Source: a virus. From it: DNA of 41,239 nucleotides. Location: the IMG/VR virus record IMGVR_UViG_3300035210_000103, positions 1 through 41,239 of that record. One strand, written 5' to 3'. Below, in pieces: positions 7,379-14,123 of the stretch. The notes beneath the pieces were generated by a model. The model saw only the letters and a program-made list of their open reading frames with translations. It ran no database searches and had not been told where the DNA came from. The stretch's first letter is position 1, and every line of letters starts with the position of its first letter. The translations under genes and the position numbers were made by a program.

Positions 7379-7626
7379 GCGTGCCTCGCCGCGTCATGGT
7401 TCTGGCGGACGCTGTCGAGCCACAGCTCATGCGCCGAGGGGTTTGGGGTGTCGTCCGCCACCGCCAGGCGCATGAGACGCAGCGCGTCGGACAGTTTGTC
7501 CTCGGCTTCGCCCCAGAGGTCGTTGGCGTGCTCGGTCGGCAGGCGCGCGGCCGGCACTGCGGCGGCGGACGCTTTCAGGGATGTGGTGAACGCAATAACG
7601 GCGTCCGGTGACATGGCGGGCGGCAA
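7375..7626 (-). CDS. First gene of the leftward operon, hypothetical
   Basis: An 83-aa helical product. TTG 7626 is chosen because an AGGAGG ribosome-binding site sits about six bases upstream on the minus strand; ATG 7614 would be too far away. The Shine-Dalgarno region overlaps the operator half-site at 7627-7636, so a bound repressor could block this start directly. The sequence has no cysteines or membrane segment and is not recognised. As the promoter-proximal gene it should be among the first made after infection. Confidence 0.6.
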   Translation of the reverse strand: MPPAMSPDAVIAFTTSLKASAAAVPAARLPTEHANDLWGEAEDKLSDALRLMRLAVADDTPNPSAHELWLDSVRQNHDAARHA

Positions 7627-7705
7627 GGGATCCTCCTCGGAACGGATCCCAACCGTAGAGGATCCCTCCTCACCCCGTCCAGGGCTAAAGCGAGGATCCC
7701 TCTAC
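7627..7705. promoter_or_regulatory. Left operator cluster (OL-like)
   Basis: Copies of one motif, GTAGAGGGnTCCTCC in consensus, lie here: GTAGAGGATCCCTCC at 7655-7669 (plus), its reverse form at 7690-7705, and a partial GGGATCCTCC at 7627-7636. The same motif occurs twice at 8254-8294 on the other side of the repressor gene. The arrangement mirrors lambda OL/OR. The leftward promoter should lie within or just upstream of these sites, though I see no good -35/-10 pair. Confidence 0.7.
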
Positions 7706-7874
7706 GGCCGCGGCCGGGTAAAGACGCGGCGCGCGTGCGAAGTCACACAGATTTATGGAGCGCAACTCACGCTGGGTTGAGCGTTTGAGGGCGCGCAATC
7801 GTATTGCACCGCAGAGCGGATGTGTGTTCTGTGGCCGCTTAACGGCCACTCAGGGGGAAAGCCGGTGGCAAATA
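7706..7874. other. Non-coding stretch between operator and repressor stop
   Basis: Together with the operators, 7627-7874 forms a 248-bp gap. Beyond the operator sites I see no credible gene; the open frames are shadows with unlikely composition. It presumably holds the leftward promoter and the end of the repressor transcript, but no T-tailed hairpin is visible. Confidence 0.4.
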
Positions 7875-8195
7875 TTAGTCGGTTTCGCCCCCCGGGGGGC
7901 GTTGACTGCCCTCCTTCTGGGCAGATCCCTTTGCCGCCTGACTCAAATAGTCCGCCAGGTTCCGCGGCAACGCGGAAGACCTCTCCAAATAGATCCAGTC
8001 CGCGCTGATACCGTAGCGCTTGTCGAATACTTCGATCCATTGTGGATCGGGGTAATGTTTGCCCCTGCACCAGTGACCCAGCCTCGATTTGTCGATGCCG
8101 GTTGCTGCCGCAGCCTCGCTGTACGATACGCCCAGCCCCTCCAGCGCGAGCCGGATGCGGTTGCCTATGATCTGTCGATGCCGTTCCACGTCCAT
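7875..8195 (-). CDS. CI-type XRE repressor (HTH only)
   Basis: A 106-aa product from ATG 8195. Residues about 8-65 form an HTH_3/XRE domain: IGNRIRLALEGLGVSYSEAAAATGIDKSRLGHWCRGKHYPDPQWIEVFDKRYGISADWIYL, with the turn at AATGID and a conserved DWIY end. There is no S24 peptidase domain, so it is not a LexA-type self-cleaving repressor; induction would need an antirepressor or another signal. No ribosome-binding site is evident before the ATG, as with leaderless lambda cI. It is flanked by the two operator clusters and divergent from the Cro-like gene. Confidence 0.8.
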   Translation of the reverse strand: MDVERHRQIIGNRIRLALEGLGVSYSEAAAATGIDKSRLGHWCRGKHYPDPQWIEVFDKRYGISADWIYLERSSALPRNLADYLSQAAKGSAQKEGSQRPPGGETD

Positions 8196-8253
8196 GGCGG
8201 CGAATATGACGCAACGCGGCGCGGCTGGATAGGATAACTCCTCACTTGCGGTC

Positions 8254-8294
8254 GTAGAGGGGTTCTCCTTTCCTGACGAGGAGGAACCCTCTAC
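8254..8294. promoter_or_regulatory. Right operator cluster (OR-like)
   Basis: Two inverted copies of the operator motif, GTAGAGGGGTTCTCC at 8254-8268 and, on the minus strand, GTAGAGGGTTCCTCC ending near 8280, lie between the repressor and the Cro-like gene. They face each other across a short spacer. Occupancy here would decide between repressor (leftward) and Cro (rightward) transcription. Confidence 0.7.
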
Positions 8295-8303
8295 GGTCGG
8301 CGG

Positions 8304-8567
8304 ATGACCAGCCGCGACCCGATCCTGCAGCAGCTGATTGACCGGCACCGGCTGCGCGGGCTGGCGGCGCCGCTCGGCATCACGCGCAGCGCGGTGCAGA
8401 AGTGGCGGCGCGTGCCTCCCCAGCATGTGCCCGCCCTGGCGGTGCACCTGGGCCTGCGGCGGCATGACCTGCGGCCCGATCTGTGGGGGCCGGGGCGGCA
8501 GCGCCGGTCGTCTGACCTCGTTGGCGACGAGGACGACACCGGAGAAACCATGGAGGCTGCAGCGTGA
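8304..8567 (+). CDS. Cro / YdaS-like antirepressor-type HTH protein
   Basis: An 87-aa product from ATG 8304. Residues about 6-50 (ILQQLIDRHRLRGLAAPLGITRSAVQKWRRVPPQHVPALAVHLGL) have the YdaS/Cro signature: short helices, GIT-x-SAV-x-KW, and the V-P-x-x-H/R motif. The tail is acidic. It is the first rightward gene, directly behind the OR-like sites, exactly where lambdoid phages keep cro. It probably binds the same operators and favours lytic growth. Confidence 0.75.
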   Translation: MTSRDPILQQLIDRHRLRGLAAPLGITRSAVQKWRRVPPQHVPALAVHLGLRRHDLRPDLWGPGRQRRSSDLVGDEDDTGETMEAAA

Positions 8568-9058
8568 ACAGATCCGAGCACGCCCTGCAGCGGGCATGCG
8601 CAAAATACCTTACCAGGGCGCTGCCGGCCGACGCGGTCTGGACCGCCATAGACCCCGGCGCGGAGACGCTGGACCTGGAGGAGGGCGCCAACCGCAAGGC
8701 TCGCGGCGTGCAGGCCGGGTGGCCGGATCTGGTCGTGCTGTGGCGCGGCGTTCTGCACGGAATCGAATTGAAATCGAAAACCGGCCGGCTGAGCCTGGAG
8801 CAGAAAAAGGTCGCCGCGGCCATCCTCGCCGCGAATGGGCGATACCGGCTGATCCGCACCGTGCAGGCCCTGGCTGACGTGCTGGCCCTGTGGGGCCTGC
8901 CGTGCTGCCTGAACAACCACGAAATGAGAGCGGAACAATACGACGCCATGCTGCAGGAGCGGCTGCAGCGTCCCCGGAAGCCCGCCGGCAAGGCCCGCAA
9001 ACCGGCCGCGGCCCGCGCGATCAGCCGCATGCACGCGGCAGGGTTATGGAGGCCGTAG
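8564..9058 (+). CDS. VRR-NUC domain nuclease
   Basis: A 164-aa product from GTG 8564, overlapping the previous stop. The PD-(D/E)xK nuclease core is visible: ARGVQAGWPDLVVL with Asp55, followed by HGIELKSKTGRLSLEQKK with the E68-x-K70 pair and the downstream SxEQ helix. This is the VRR-NUC family, found as stand-alone phage nucleases cutting structured DNA. The C-terminal 40 residues are basic and alanine/arginine-rich, probably for DNA contact. Its location beside the replication ATPase suggests processing of replication or recombination intermediates. Confidence 0.8.
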   Translation: MNRSEHALQRACAKYLTRALPADAVWTAIDPGAETLDLEEGANRKARGVQAGWPDLVVLWRGVLHGIELKSKTGRLSLEQKKVAAAILAANGRYRLIRTVQALADVLALWGLPCCLNNHEMRAEQYDAMLQERLQRPRKPAGKARKPAAARAISRMHAAGLWRP

Positions 9059-9255
9059 CGAAACCCTTCCCGGCGGCGAAGCGGTCGCAGCGCCAGGCCT
9101 GGCTGCCGACCGCGCCGGGGGCGTGCGTGCTCTGCCGGCGCCAGGTGATGCCGGTCTGCGTCCAGGTGCGCGACGGGCTGCAGGGCTGGTGCCGCCGGTG
9201 CCTTGCCCGCCAGCGGCGCCGGGCCGGCATGGCCGTGCGGGATCTGTTCCTCTGA
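9046..9255 (+). CDS. Small zinc-finger-like protein
   Basis: A 69-aa basic product from ATG 9046, overlapping the nuclease gene by 13 bases. CVLC, then MPVCV and GWCRRCL give a CxxC...C...CxxC array that could hold one or two zinc ions. The ends are arginine-rich. It could be a small DNA- or RNA-binding accessory factor of the early rightward operon, but no family is recognised. Confidence 0.6.
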   Translation: MEAVAKPFPAAKRSQRQAWLPTAPGACVLCRRQVMPVCVQVRDGLQGWCRRCLARQRRRAGMAVRDLFL

Positions 9256-9536
9256 GCGCCCCGCCGCCCCGACCTTTTTTCACGGGCACGCTGCAGCGGC
9301 AGGGCGCGCATTTCGTGTGGGAGCTGTCCGACCCGTGGGGCTGGACGACCACCGGCACGGTCACGGCGGATCCGCAGCCGGACGGCAGCAAAATATGGAG
9401 GATGGAAGGGTACCTCGGGGCGCCTCCCGATAAGCTGACGAGGCGCAACGAACCTGATAAAGAGTTCGGCACCCGGGGCAGTGTTGGAAGCACTGCCACG
9501 GGGCCTGGCCATAAACCTGGTGCAGAGGTCACATAA
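9252..9536 (+). CDS. Hypothetical early protein, probable CTG start
   Basis: A 94-aa product in which the only start consistent with the tiling pattern is CTG 9252, overlapping the upstream TGA as CTGA, the same geometry as the ATGA/GTGA couplings elsewhere. No ATG, GTG or TTG occurs in frame close by; the next is a GTG at 9318, inside the well-composed part. The sequence has aromatic and tryptophan-rich strands (HFVWELSDPWGWTTTGTVTA), suggesting a small beta fold. Function unknown. Confidence 0.5.
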   Translation: MSAPPPRPFFTGTLQRQGAHFVWELSDPWGWTTTGTVTADPQPDGSKIWRMEGYLGAPPDKLTRRNEPDKEFGTRGSVGSTATGPGHKPGAEVT

Positions 9537-9604
9537 TGGCTCCGATCCATATAGCGGCGTGCTGCCGTTTTGTCACGTATTTCGTTACGGTGACGCCGTC
9601 GTGA
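9536..9604 (+). CDS. 22-aa leader micro-ORF before the replication ATPase
   Basis: ATG 9536 overlaps the previous TAA (TAATG), and its TGA at 9602-9604 overlaps the helicase GTG start (GTGA). The 22-residue product begins MAPIHIAACC and is rich in Thr, Val and aromatics. It may exist only to carry ribosomes to the GTG start of the ATPase (translational coupling). It is too short for homology-based support. Confidence 0.35.
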   Translation: MAPIHIAACCRFVTYFVTVTPS

Positions 9605-11085
9605 GCCCGGTGCGGCCCGGACCTGGCCACGATCCTGACAAAGCGATCGGCCCGGACACCGACAAGCCGATCGAACCCGAGAAAGAGGGGCAGACCTGGT
9701 CGCCGGCCCTGGCAAAGCTCTGGGACGAACTGCCGGAAGCTGGCAAGGAGCTGGTGAAGGCCCGCCAGCAGGACGTGCAGCACCGCTTCCATGTCAGCAC
9801 CGTGGTTGCCGCCCTGCGGTCGCGCGCCGGCTGGACGCCCGACCTGGCGGTGGAGCTGGCCGGCTATTGGCCGCTGGGGCTCGGCTGTCTGAATGATTTC
9901 ACCGAGAAGGCGATCCGCGAGGAGTGGCGCTGGGCCGAGGAGGCCGAGGCCAAGGCCCGGGAATGGAGCGGCCTGCCCCTCCTGTGGTTCGGGCAGATCG
10001 AGGCGGTGCTGGATGCCGGCGACTTCGTCCAGGGTGTCCTGACGCGGGGGTCCTCGATCATCGTCTACGGGGAGAGCAACAGCGGCAAGACGTTCTGGGT
10101 GGTGGACCTGGCGCTGCACATCGCGGCCGGGTTGCGGTGGAACGGCCGGCGCGTTGACCAGGGCGCGGTGATCTATGTTGCCATGGAGGGCGGCGTGGGG
10201 TTCCGCAACCGGGTTGCCGCCTGGCGGACCGCGCACGCCGACGAGCTGCTGGGGCAGGACATTCCCTTTGTGGCAATCCCGGCGCCGCTCAACATGCTGG
10301 ATCCGGCCGCGGACACCCAGAAGCTCATCGACGCGGTTCTGCACGTCGCGAAGCGGATGGGCCTGCCGGTCTGCCTGGTCGTGCTCGACACCGTGGCGCG
10401 GGCCATCGCCGGCGGCAACGAGAACGCCAGCGACGACATGGGCGCCCTGGTGAACAACGTCGACCGGGTCCGCGCCGCGACCGGCGCCGCGGTCCTGGGC
10501 GTGCATCACTCAGGCAAGGACGCGGCGAGGGGGGCGCGCGGCTGGTCCGGCCTGCGCGGCGCCATCGACACAGAGATCGAGGTTAGGGCAGATGACGAGA
10601 CAAAGGAGCACAGCGCCGAGGTCGTGAAGCAGCGCGACCTGCCCAAGGGCGACGCCTTCACCTTCCGGCTGCAGGTGCACCAGCTCGGCGTGAACCAGCA
10701 CAAGGAGCCGGTGACGACCTGCGTGGTGGACAGCGGCGACGGCGAGGCCTCGCCCGTGAAGCGAAAGAAGGTGCTCCCCGCACACGCGCGGACCGCCCTG
10801 CGGGCGCTGCAGAACCTGCTGGCGAAGGGCAAGGGCATGGTCGGATGCCTCGATTGCCCGCCGGGCCTCCGCTCAATCCAGGAGCGTGAATGGCGCGAAG
10901 AATATTACGCCACAGCTGTGCCCGGCGCCTCACCAGAGGCAAAGAAGAAGGCGTTCCGCCGCGCAGCTGACGTGCTGATCGACGGGCAAGCCGTTGCAAT
11001 GGCTCATGAACGCTGTTGGATTGTTGCGGACGCCAAGCACGTTCATAACGATAACGAACAGGGGGACATTTCCGAGGAATCGTAA
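9601..11085 (+). CDS. RepA-like AAA (RecA-fold) replication ATPase/helicase
   Basis: A 494-aa product from GTG 9601, overlapping the micro-ORF stop. The RecA-like core has Walker A GESNSGKT at 157-164, EGG near 196, Walker B VVLDT at 260-264 and VHHSGKD at 301-307, the layout of AAA_25/RepA-type hexameric helicases related to the RSF1010 RepA and DnaB fold. About 150 helical residues precede the core and a 150-residue C-terminal domain follows. It should unwind DNA at the phage origin. The GGGGGACA repeat field begins inside its last codons and continues downstream, which supports an origin there. No primase or polymerase was found. Confidence 0.8.
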   Translation: MSPVRPGPGHDPDKAIGPDTDKPIEPEKEGQTWSPALAKLWDELPEAGKELVKARQQDVQHRFHVSTVVAALRSRAGWTPDLAVELAGYWPLGLGCLNDFTEKAIREEWRWAEEAEAKAREWSGLPLLWFGQIEAVLDAGDFVQGVLTRGSSIIVYGESNSGKTFWVVDLALHIAAGLRWNGRRVDQGAVIYVAMEGGVGFRNRVAAWRTAHADELLGQDIPFVAIPAPLNMLDPAADTQKLIDAVLHVAKRMGLPVCLVVLDTVARAIAGGNENASDDMGALVNNVDRVRAATGAAVLGVHHSGKDAARGARGWSGLRGAIDTEIEVRADDETKEHSAEVVKQRDLPKGDAFTFRLQVHQLGVNQHKEPVTTCVVDSGDGEASPVKRKKVLPAHARTALRALQNLLAKGKGMVGCLDCPPGLRSIQEREWREEYYATAVPGASPEAKKKAFRRAADVLIDGQAVAMAHERCWIVADAKHVHNDNEQGDISEES

Positions 11086-11087
11086 AA

Positions 11088-11440
11088 TGTCCCCCTTTTC
11101 GGTTCCGGACAGAATTTTTGGCAGTTTCTGGTCGCCGGAAACAGGGGGACATTTCCGATTTTCCTTCTCGGTTCAATGTCTTGCCAGGTATCTGGTGCGG
11201 CACCGAAAAGGGGGACATTCTGGTTTTTTGGATCGAAACCGCACAGGGGGACATTCTCACGAAAACGCGATGTCCCCCTTTTCGCTGCCGGTCCTAATTT
11301 TTGGCAGTTTTGGAAAACGGAGGATAGAGGTTTATGCACTTGCTTCAACAGCTTATCAGACTTCCGGTGCGACACCGGAAAGGGGGACACTCTTTTTGCA
11401 ATGAGGGACACGGGGGGGACAAACGGGACATCATGTCTCA
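11088..11440. repeat. Tandem duplication of a ~180-bp unit in the iteron field
   Basis: Two diverged copies follow one another. Each begins with TGTCCCCCTTTTCG followed by AATTTTTGGCAGTTT (11088-11132 and 11271-11314), and each then has a (C)GGTGCGnCACCG hairpin leading into an AAAGGGGGACA (about 11192-11217 and 11364-11389). The offset is about 175-182 bases. The spacer parts are less conserved than the octamers and hairpins, which suggests these elements are under selection. Confidence 0.65.
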
Positions 11441-11462
11441 TCCGAAAAGGGGGACACACTTG

Positions 11463-11488
11463 GGGTGTATATGTATACATATACCCCC
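11463..11488. promoter_or_regulatory. AT-rich palindrome next to the iterons
   Basis: GTATATGTATACATATAC at 11467-11484 is a perfect 18-base palindrome, extending to GGG...CCC flanks with one mismatch pair. It lies between the last two octamers and 40 bases before the next gene. It could be a DNA-unwinding element or an operator for the downstream promoter. Confidence 0.45.
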
Positions 11489-11527
11489 GTGTCCCCCTGG
11501 TGGACCCGGATTTCGTTGCGAGGTCAC

Positions 11528-11974
11528 GTGAACCAGCAACGAGAACTGGCTACGGACGAAATCGCCGAAGGCAGCCGCGGGACGATCAGGCGCCAGCGCG
11601 TGGTCGACAACCTGGAGCAGCTCGACCTGCCGCTTCCCGAGCGGCACGCGGCGATGCTGCTGCGGCAGGCGTGGGAGCACGTCAGGGCCGGTTTGCCCCT
11701 CGGGCCGGTGCCCTGGGGCCGGGAGGAGGCCAGAACCGCCTCAGGGGGCCGCCTGTGGGCCGCGGAGGGGGCTTTGAGCGCGGCCGACACCCTGCGCCGC
11801 GGCCTCGACGCGGTCGGCCACCACGCCATGGATCACGGCGTTATACCGTGGGTTGTGTTCGCTGGCCTGTCACTCGCCAGTTACGAGAGGGCCCGGGGCT
11901 GGCGCACGCATGGCAAGGCCAGGGTCGAGCTGCTCGATGCGTTAGAGCGGCTGTCAGATGCGTATGGCACATGA
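11528..11974 (+). CDS. Hypothetical protein preceding the packaging genes
   Basis: A 148-aa product from GTG 11528 with a GAGG site four bases upstream; an ATG at 11465 would place coding sequence through the palindrome and is rejected. It is helical and soluble (RRQRVVDNLEQLDLPLPERHAAMLLRQAWEHVRAGLPLGP, then a second helical half ending LDALERLSDAYGT). I do not recognise the family. Its position between the replication block and terminase is where late-gene activators sit in many phages, but no DNA-binding motif proves that. Confidence 0.6.
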   Translation: MNQQRELATDEIAEGSRGTIRRQRVVDNLEQLDLPLPERHAAMLLRQAWEHVRAGLPLGPVPWGREEARTASGGRLWAAEGALSAADTLRRGLDAVGHHAMDHGVIPWVVFAGLSLASYERARGWRTHGKARVELLDALERLSDAYGT

Positions 11975-11975
11975 C

Positions 11976-12001
11976 CATCGCTCTAGCCGGCTGGAGCGAT
12001 G
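11976..12001. terminator. Strong hairpin after 11974, possible terminator
   Basis: CATCGCTCTAGCC and GGCTGGAGCGATG form a 13-base inverted repeat with one G-T pair, starting two bases after the stop codon. No T-run follows, so it may be a weak or factor-dependent terminator or a protein site. The rest of the gap (to 12144) has a TTGACT at 12039-12044 but no well-spaced -10 box. Confidence 0.35.
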
Positions 12002-12144
12002 CACACGTTTCTGTGAATGCCAGCCCATGGTTGCGGGCTTGACTCAAATCGGGAGCTAAGGGCTCTAGTTATGTATGCTGTCGTTATTGCGACGGCGACA
12101 CGCCGCCCCGAGCAATCCGGGCGGCCATTTTCAAATGATGGCAA

Positions 12145-12423
12145 ATGGCAAAGTTTGAGGCCGGCTGGGCGGGTGGTCCTGGTAGGCCCAAGGGCTCGCG
12201 CGCAAAGCTCGGAGAGGCGTTTTTGCGCGCCCTCAAGGCAGACTTTGCGGCAGGCGGGGTCGAGGCCATCCAGCGCATGCGCACCGATGATCCGTCCGGA
12301 TATGTAAAGACCATCGCGGGCCTGCTGCCCAAGGAGCTGACCGGAGAGGGCGGCGGCCCGGTGCTGATTGTCAGCGGCGTGTGCCGGCCAGGCGAGCTGC
12401 TCGAGGAACCGGGGGAGGACTAG
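12145..12423 (+). CDS. Putative terminase small subunit / TerS-like protein
   Basis: A 92-aa product from ATG 12145. The core GRPKGSRAKLGEAFLRALKADFAAGGVEAIQRMRTDDPSGYVKTIAGLLPKEL is a pattern seen in short proteins directly upstream of large terminases in P22-like and other proteobacterial phages: a basic GRPKGS-x-x-K motif, then helices ending LLPKEL. A role in recognising packaging-site DNA is inferred from position. It ends with TAG at 12421 in the same frame as TerL, which follows without a gap. Confidence 0.65.
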   Translation: MAKFEAGWAGGPGRPKGSRAKLGEAFLRALKADFAAGGVEAIQRMRTDDPSGYVKTIAGLLPKELTGEGGGPVLIVSGVCRPGELLEEPGED

Positions 12424-13722
12424 CTGGGCGCTCTGCAGAGGGTTGACCTCGGCTACAGAGCCCGCCCGCAGTTCAGGACATTTCATGCTCGCACCGAAAG
12501 GTGGGCCTGCCTGGTGGTGCACCGGCGCGCGGGAAAAACCGTGGCCTGTGTTATGGACCTGGTGGACGACGCCCTGCGCTGCCTGAAGCAGGAGGGGCGT
12601 TTTTCCTACATCGCGCCGACTTACGCGCAAGCAAAAGACGTTGCGTGGCAGTATCTAAAGCGGTTTACCGCGCAGGTTCCGGGGGTCGAGCAGCGCGAGT
12701 CCGACCTCATGGTGGTGCTGCCCAACGCGGCCAGGGTGCGGCTCTACGGCGGCGACAACTACGACCGCCTCAGAGGCACCTACAACGACGGCCTGGTGCT
12801 GGACGAGAGCGCCGACCTTGACCCGCGCGCCTGGCCCGAGGTTCTTCGGCCGAGCCTGGCGGACCGCCGCGGGCGCGCCACCTTCATCGGCACCCCGAAA
12901 GGGCGCAACCAGTTCTGGAAGATCCACGAACAGGCGCAGGGTGATCCGGATTGGTTCAGCCTGGTGCTCAAGGCGAGCGAGACGGGGCTGCTGCCGCAGG
13001 TCGAGCTGGACGACATGCGCCGGACGCTCTCGCCGGATGCCTATGCGCAGGAGCTGGAATGCTCATTCGACGCCGCGGTTGCGGGCGCAATTTACCGCAA
13101 CGAACTGGCTGAGATGGAGGCGGCCGGACGGCTCTGCAGCGTGCCGCATGACCCATCGGTGCCGACCTACACCGCGTGGGATATCGGCATAGGCGACGCA
13201 ACGGCAGTGATCTGTGCGCAGATCGTGGGTCGGGAGATCCACATCATCGACTACTACGAATCGAGCGGCGAGGCTTTGCCGCACTACGTCGCCTGGCTCG
13301 ACAGCAAGCCATACCGCTTCGCCACAGACCTGCTGCCGCACGATGCCGCGGCCAGGGAGCTGGGCACCGGGCGCACGCGCGAGGAGCTGCTCAGGGCCAA
13401 CGGCAGGCGGGTGCGGATCGTGGCGCGCCAGGCGGTCGAGGACGGCATCGAGGCGGTGCGGACGGTCCTGCCGCGGTGCTGGTTCGACCGCACGCGGACG
13501 GAGCGGCTGCGCGAATGCCTGGCGCACTATCACCGGGCGTTCAACGACAAGATGGGAATATTCAGAACGGAGCCGGTTCATGACTGGAGCAGCCATGCAG
13601 CCGACGCCGCGCGCACGCTGGCGATGGGGCTGCGCGAGGTGCAGCCGACGCTGTCGCCGACGCCGAGCAAACCGGCGGGCGAGCCGACATTCGGCATGAA
13701 CACGGGGTGGATGCAGTCATGA
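12424..13722 (+). CDS. terL: Terminase large subunit (ATPase-nuclease)
   Basis: A 432-aa product if it begins at CTG 12424. The conserved N-terminal stretch (DLGYRARPQFRTFHARTERWACLVVHRRAGKT) lies upstream of the first standard in-frame start (GTG 12514), which would cut into Walker A (HRRAGKT). CTG 12424 follows a GGGGGAGG ribosome-binding site and abuts the TerS stop. Further motifs: Walker B LVLDESAD, FIGTPKGRN, nuclease Asp in AWDIGIGDA, LLPHDAAARELGTG, and the final DWSSHAADAARTL. It packages DNA into proheads through the portal. Readthrough of TAG giving a TerS-TerL fusion is a less likely alternative. Confidence 0.85.
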   Translation: MGALQRVDLGYRARPQFRTFHARTERWACLVVHRRAGKTVACVMDLVDDALRCLKQEGRFSYIAPTYAQAKDVAWQYLKRFTAQVPGVEQRESDLMVVLPNAARVRLYGGDNYDRLRGTYNDGLVLDESADLDPRAWPEVLRPSLADRRGRATFIGTPKGRNQFWKIHEQAQGDPDWFSLVLKASETGLLPQVELDDMRRTLSPDAYAQELECSFDAAVAGAIYRNELAEMEAAGRLCSVPHDPSVPTYTAWDIGIGDATAVICAQIVGREIHIIDYYESSGEALPHYVAWLDSKPYRFATDLLPHDAAARELGTGRTREELLRANGRRVRIVARQAVEDGIEAVRTVLPRCWFDRTRTERLRECLAHYHRAFNDKMGIFRTEPVHDWSSHAADAARTLAMGLREVQPTLSPTPSKPAGEPTFGMNTGWMQS

Positions 13723-14123
13723 GCCACAACGTCCTGCTGTCGCCGCGGATGATGCTGGTGGCGTGCCTGCGGGGCATCCAGAAGATCGACCCGCAGCCGA
13801 TCGGCGCCGGATACTGCCTCGACTTCTGGTTTTCGATCATGCCCACCGACCTGATCAGGCAAACGGATGACTTCTATGAAAACTGCCTGGCGGCTCCGCT
13901 GAAAGAGGCGATGGCGACGGGACGCAAGCCATATCGGAAGGGTGTCCGCCTGACGCTCCCGGGAGGCGTGGATATGGCAAGCCGGCTGGAGCATCCCCCG
14001 TGGGGCGTCAGGGCGCGGCTGGTCAGGCGTTACGACCTGAACACTGACACGCTGCCCGCGCGCATAGATGCCGTCCGGTGGCCTGTGGTGCCTGACGGCG
14101 CGCGCGAAGCGGAGCGGGCGTGA
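13719..14123 (+). CDS. Hypothetical protein between terminase and portal
   Basis: A 134-aa product from ATG 13719, overlapping the TerL stop (ATGA). It has a mixed alpha/beta composition with no membrane segment: CLDFWFSIMPTDLIRQTDDFYENCLAAPLKEA, then RKGVRLTLPGGVDM. No recognised family. Its last codon overlaps the portal start, so it is translated with the head genes; a head-assembly role is possible by position only. Confidence 0.6.
   Translation: MSHNVLLSPRMMLVACLRGIQKIDPQPIGAGYCLDFWFSIMPTDLIRQTDDFYENCLAAPLKEAMATGRKPYRKGVRLTLPGGVDMASRLEHPPWGVRARLVRRYDLNTDTLPARIDAVRWPVVPDGAREAERA

Larger units (their letters stand above)
11061..11497. repeat. GGGGGACA iteron field, candidate replication origin
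   Basis: The exact octamer GGGGGACA occurs ten times in 437 bases: plus strand at 11061, 11144, 11210, 11246, 11382, 11414 and 11449; minus strand at 11088-11095, 11271-11278 and 11490-11497. GGGACA fragments lie at 11405 and 11425. Most copies are preceded by an A-run (consensus GAAAAGGGGGACA). The block is clearly richer in A/T than its surroundings and contains no credible gene. Such clustered short repeats beside a replicative helicase are typical of iteron origins. Alternatives are a multi-site operator or a structured RNA. Confidence 0.65.

Noticed and set aside
11043-11480. Proteins encoded across the iteron field on either strand
   Set aside because: Their repeats (KRGTF, VPLF) only reflect translation of the DNA octamers; no ribosome-binding sites or family features.
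12039-12071. Sigma70-type promoter before TerS
   Set aside because: TTGACT is present, but no -10 box lies at 16-18 bases; the evidence is too weak to annotate.
12145-13722. Single TerS-TerL fusion by TAG readthrough or TAG recoding
   Set aside because: TAG is a normal stop for other genes here (for example 37992-37994, 41057-41059), and a CTG start with a good ribosome-binding site explains the layout.
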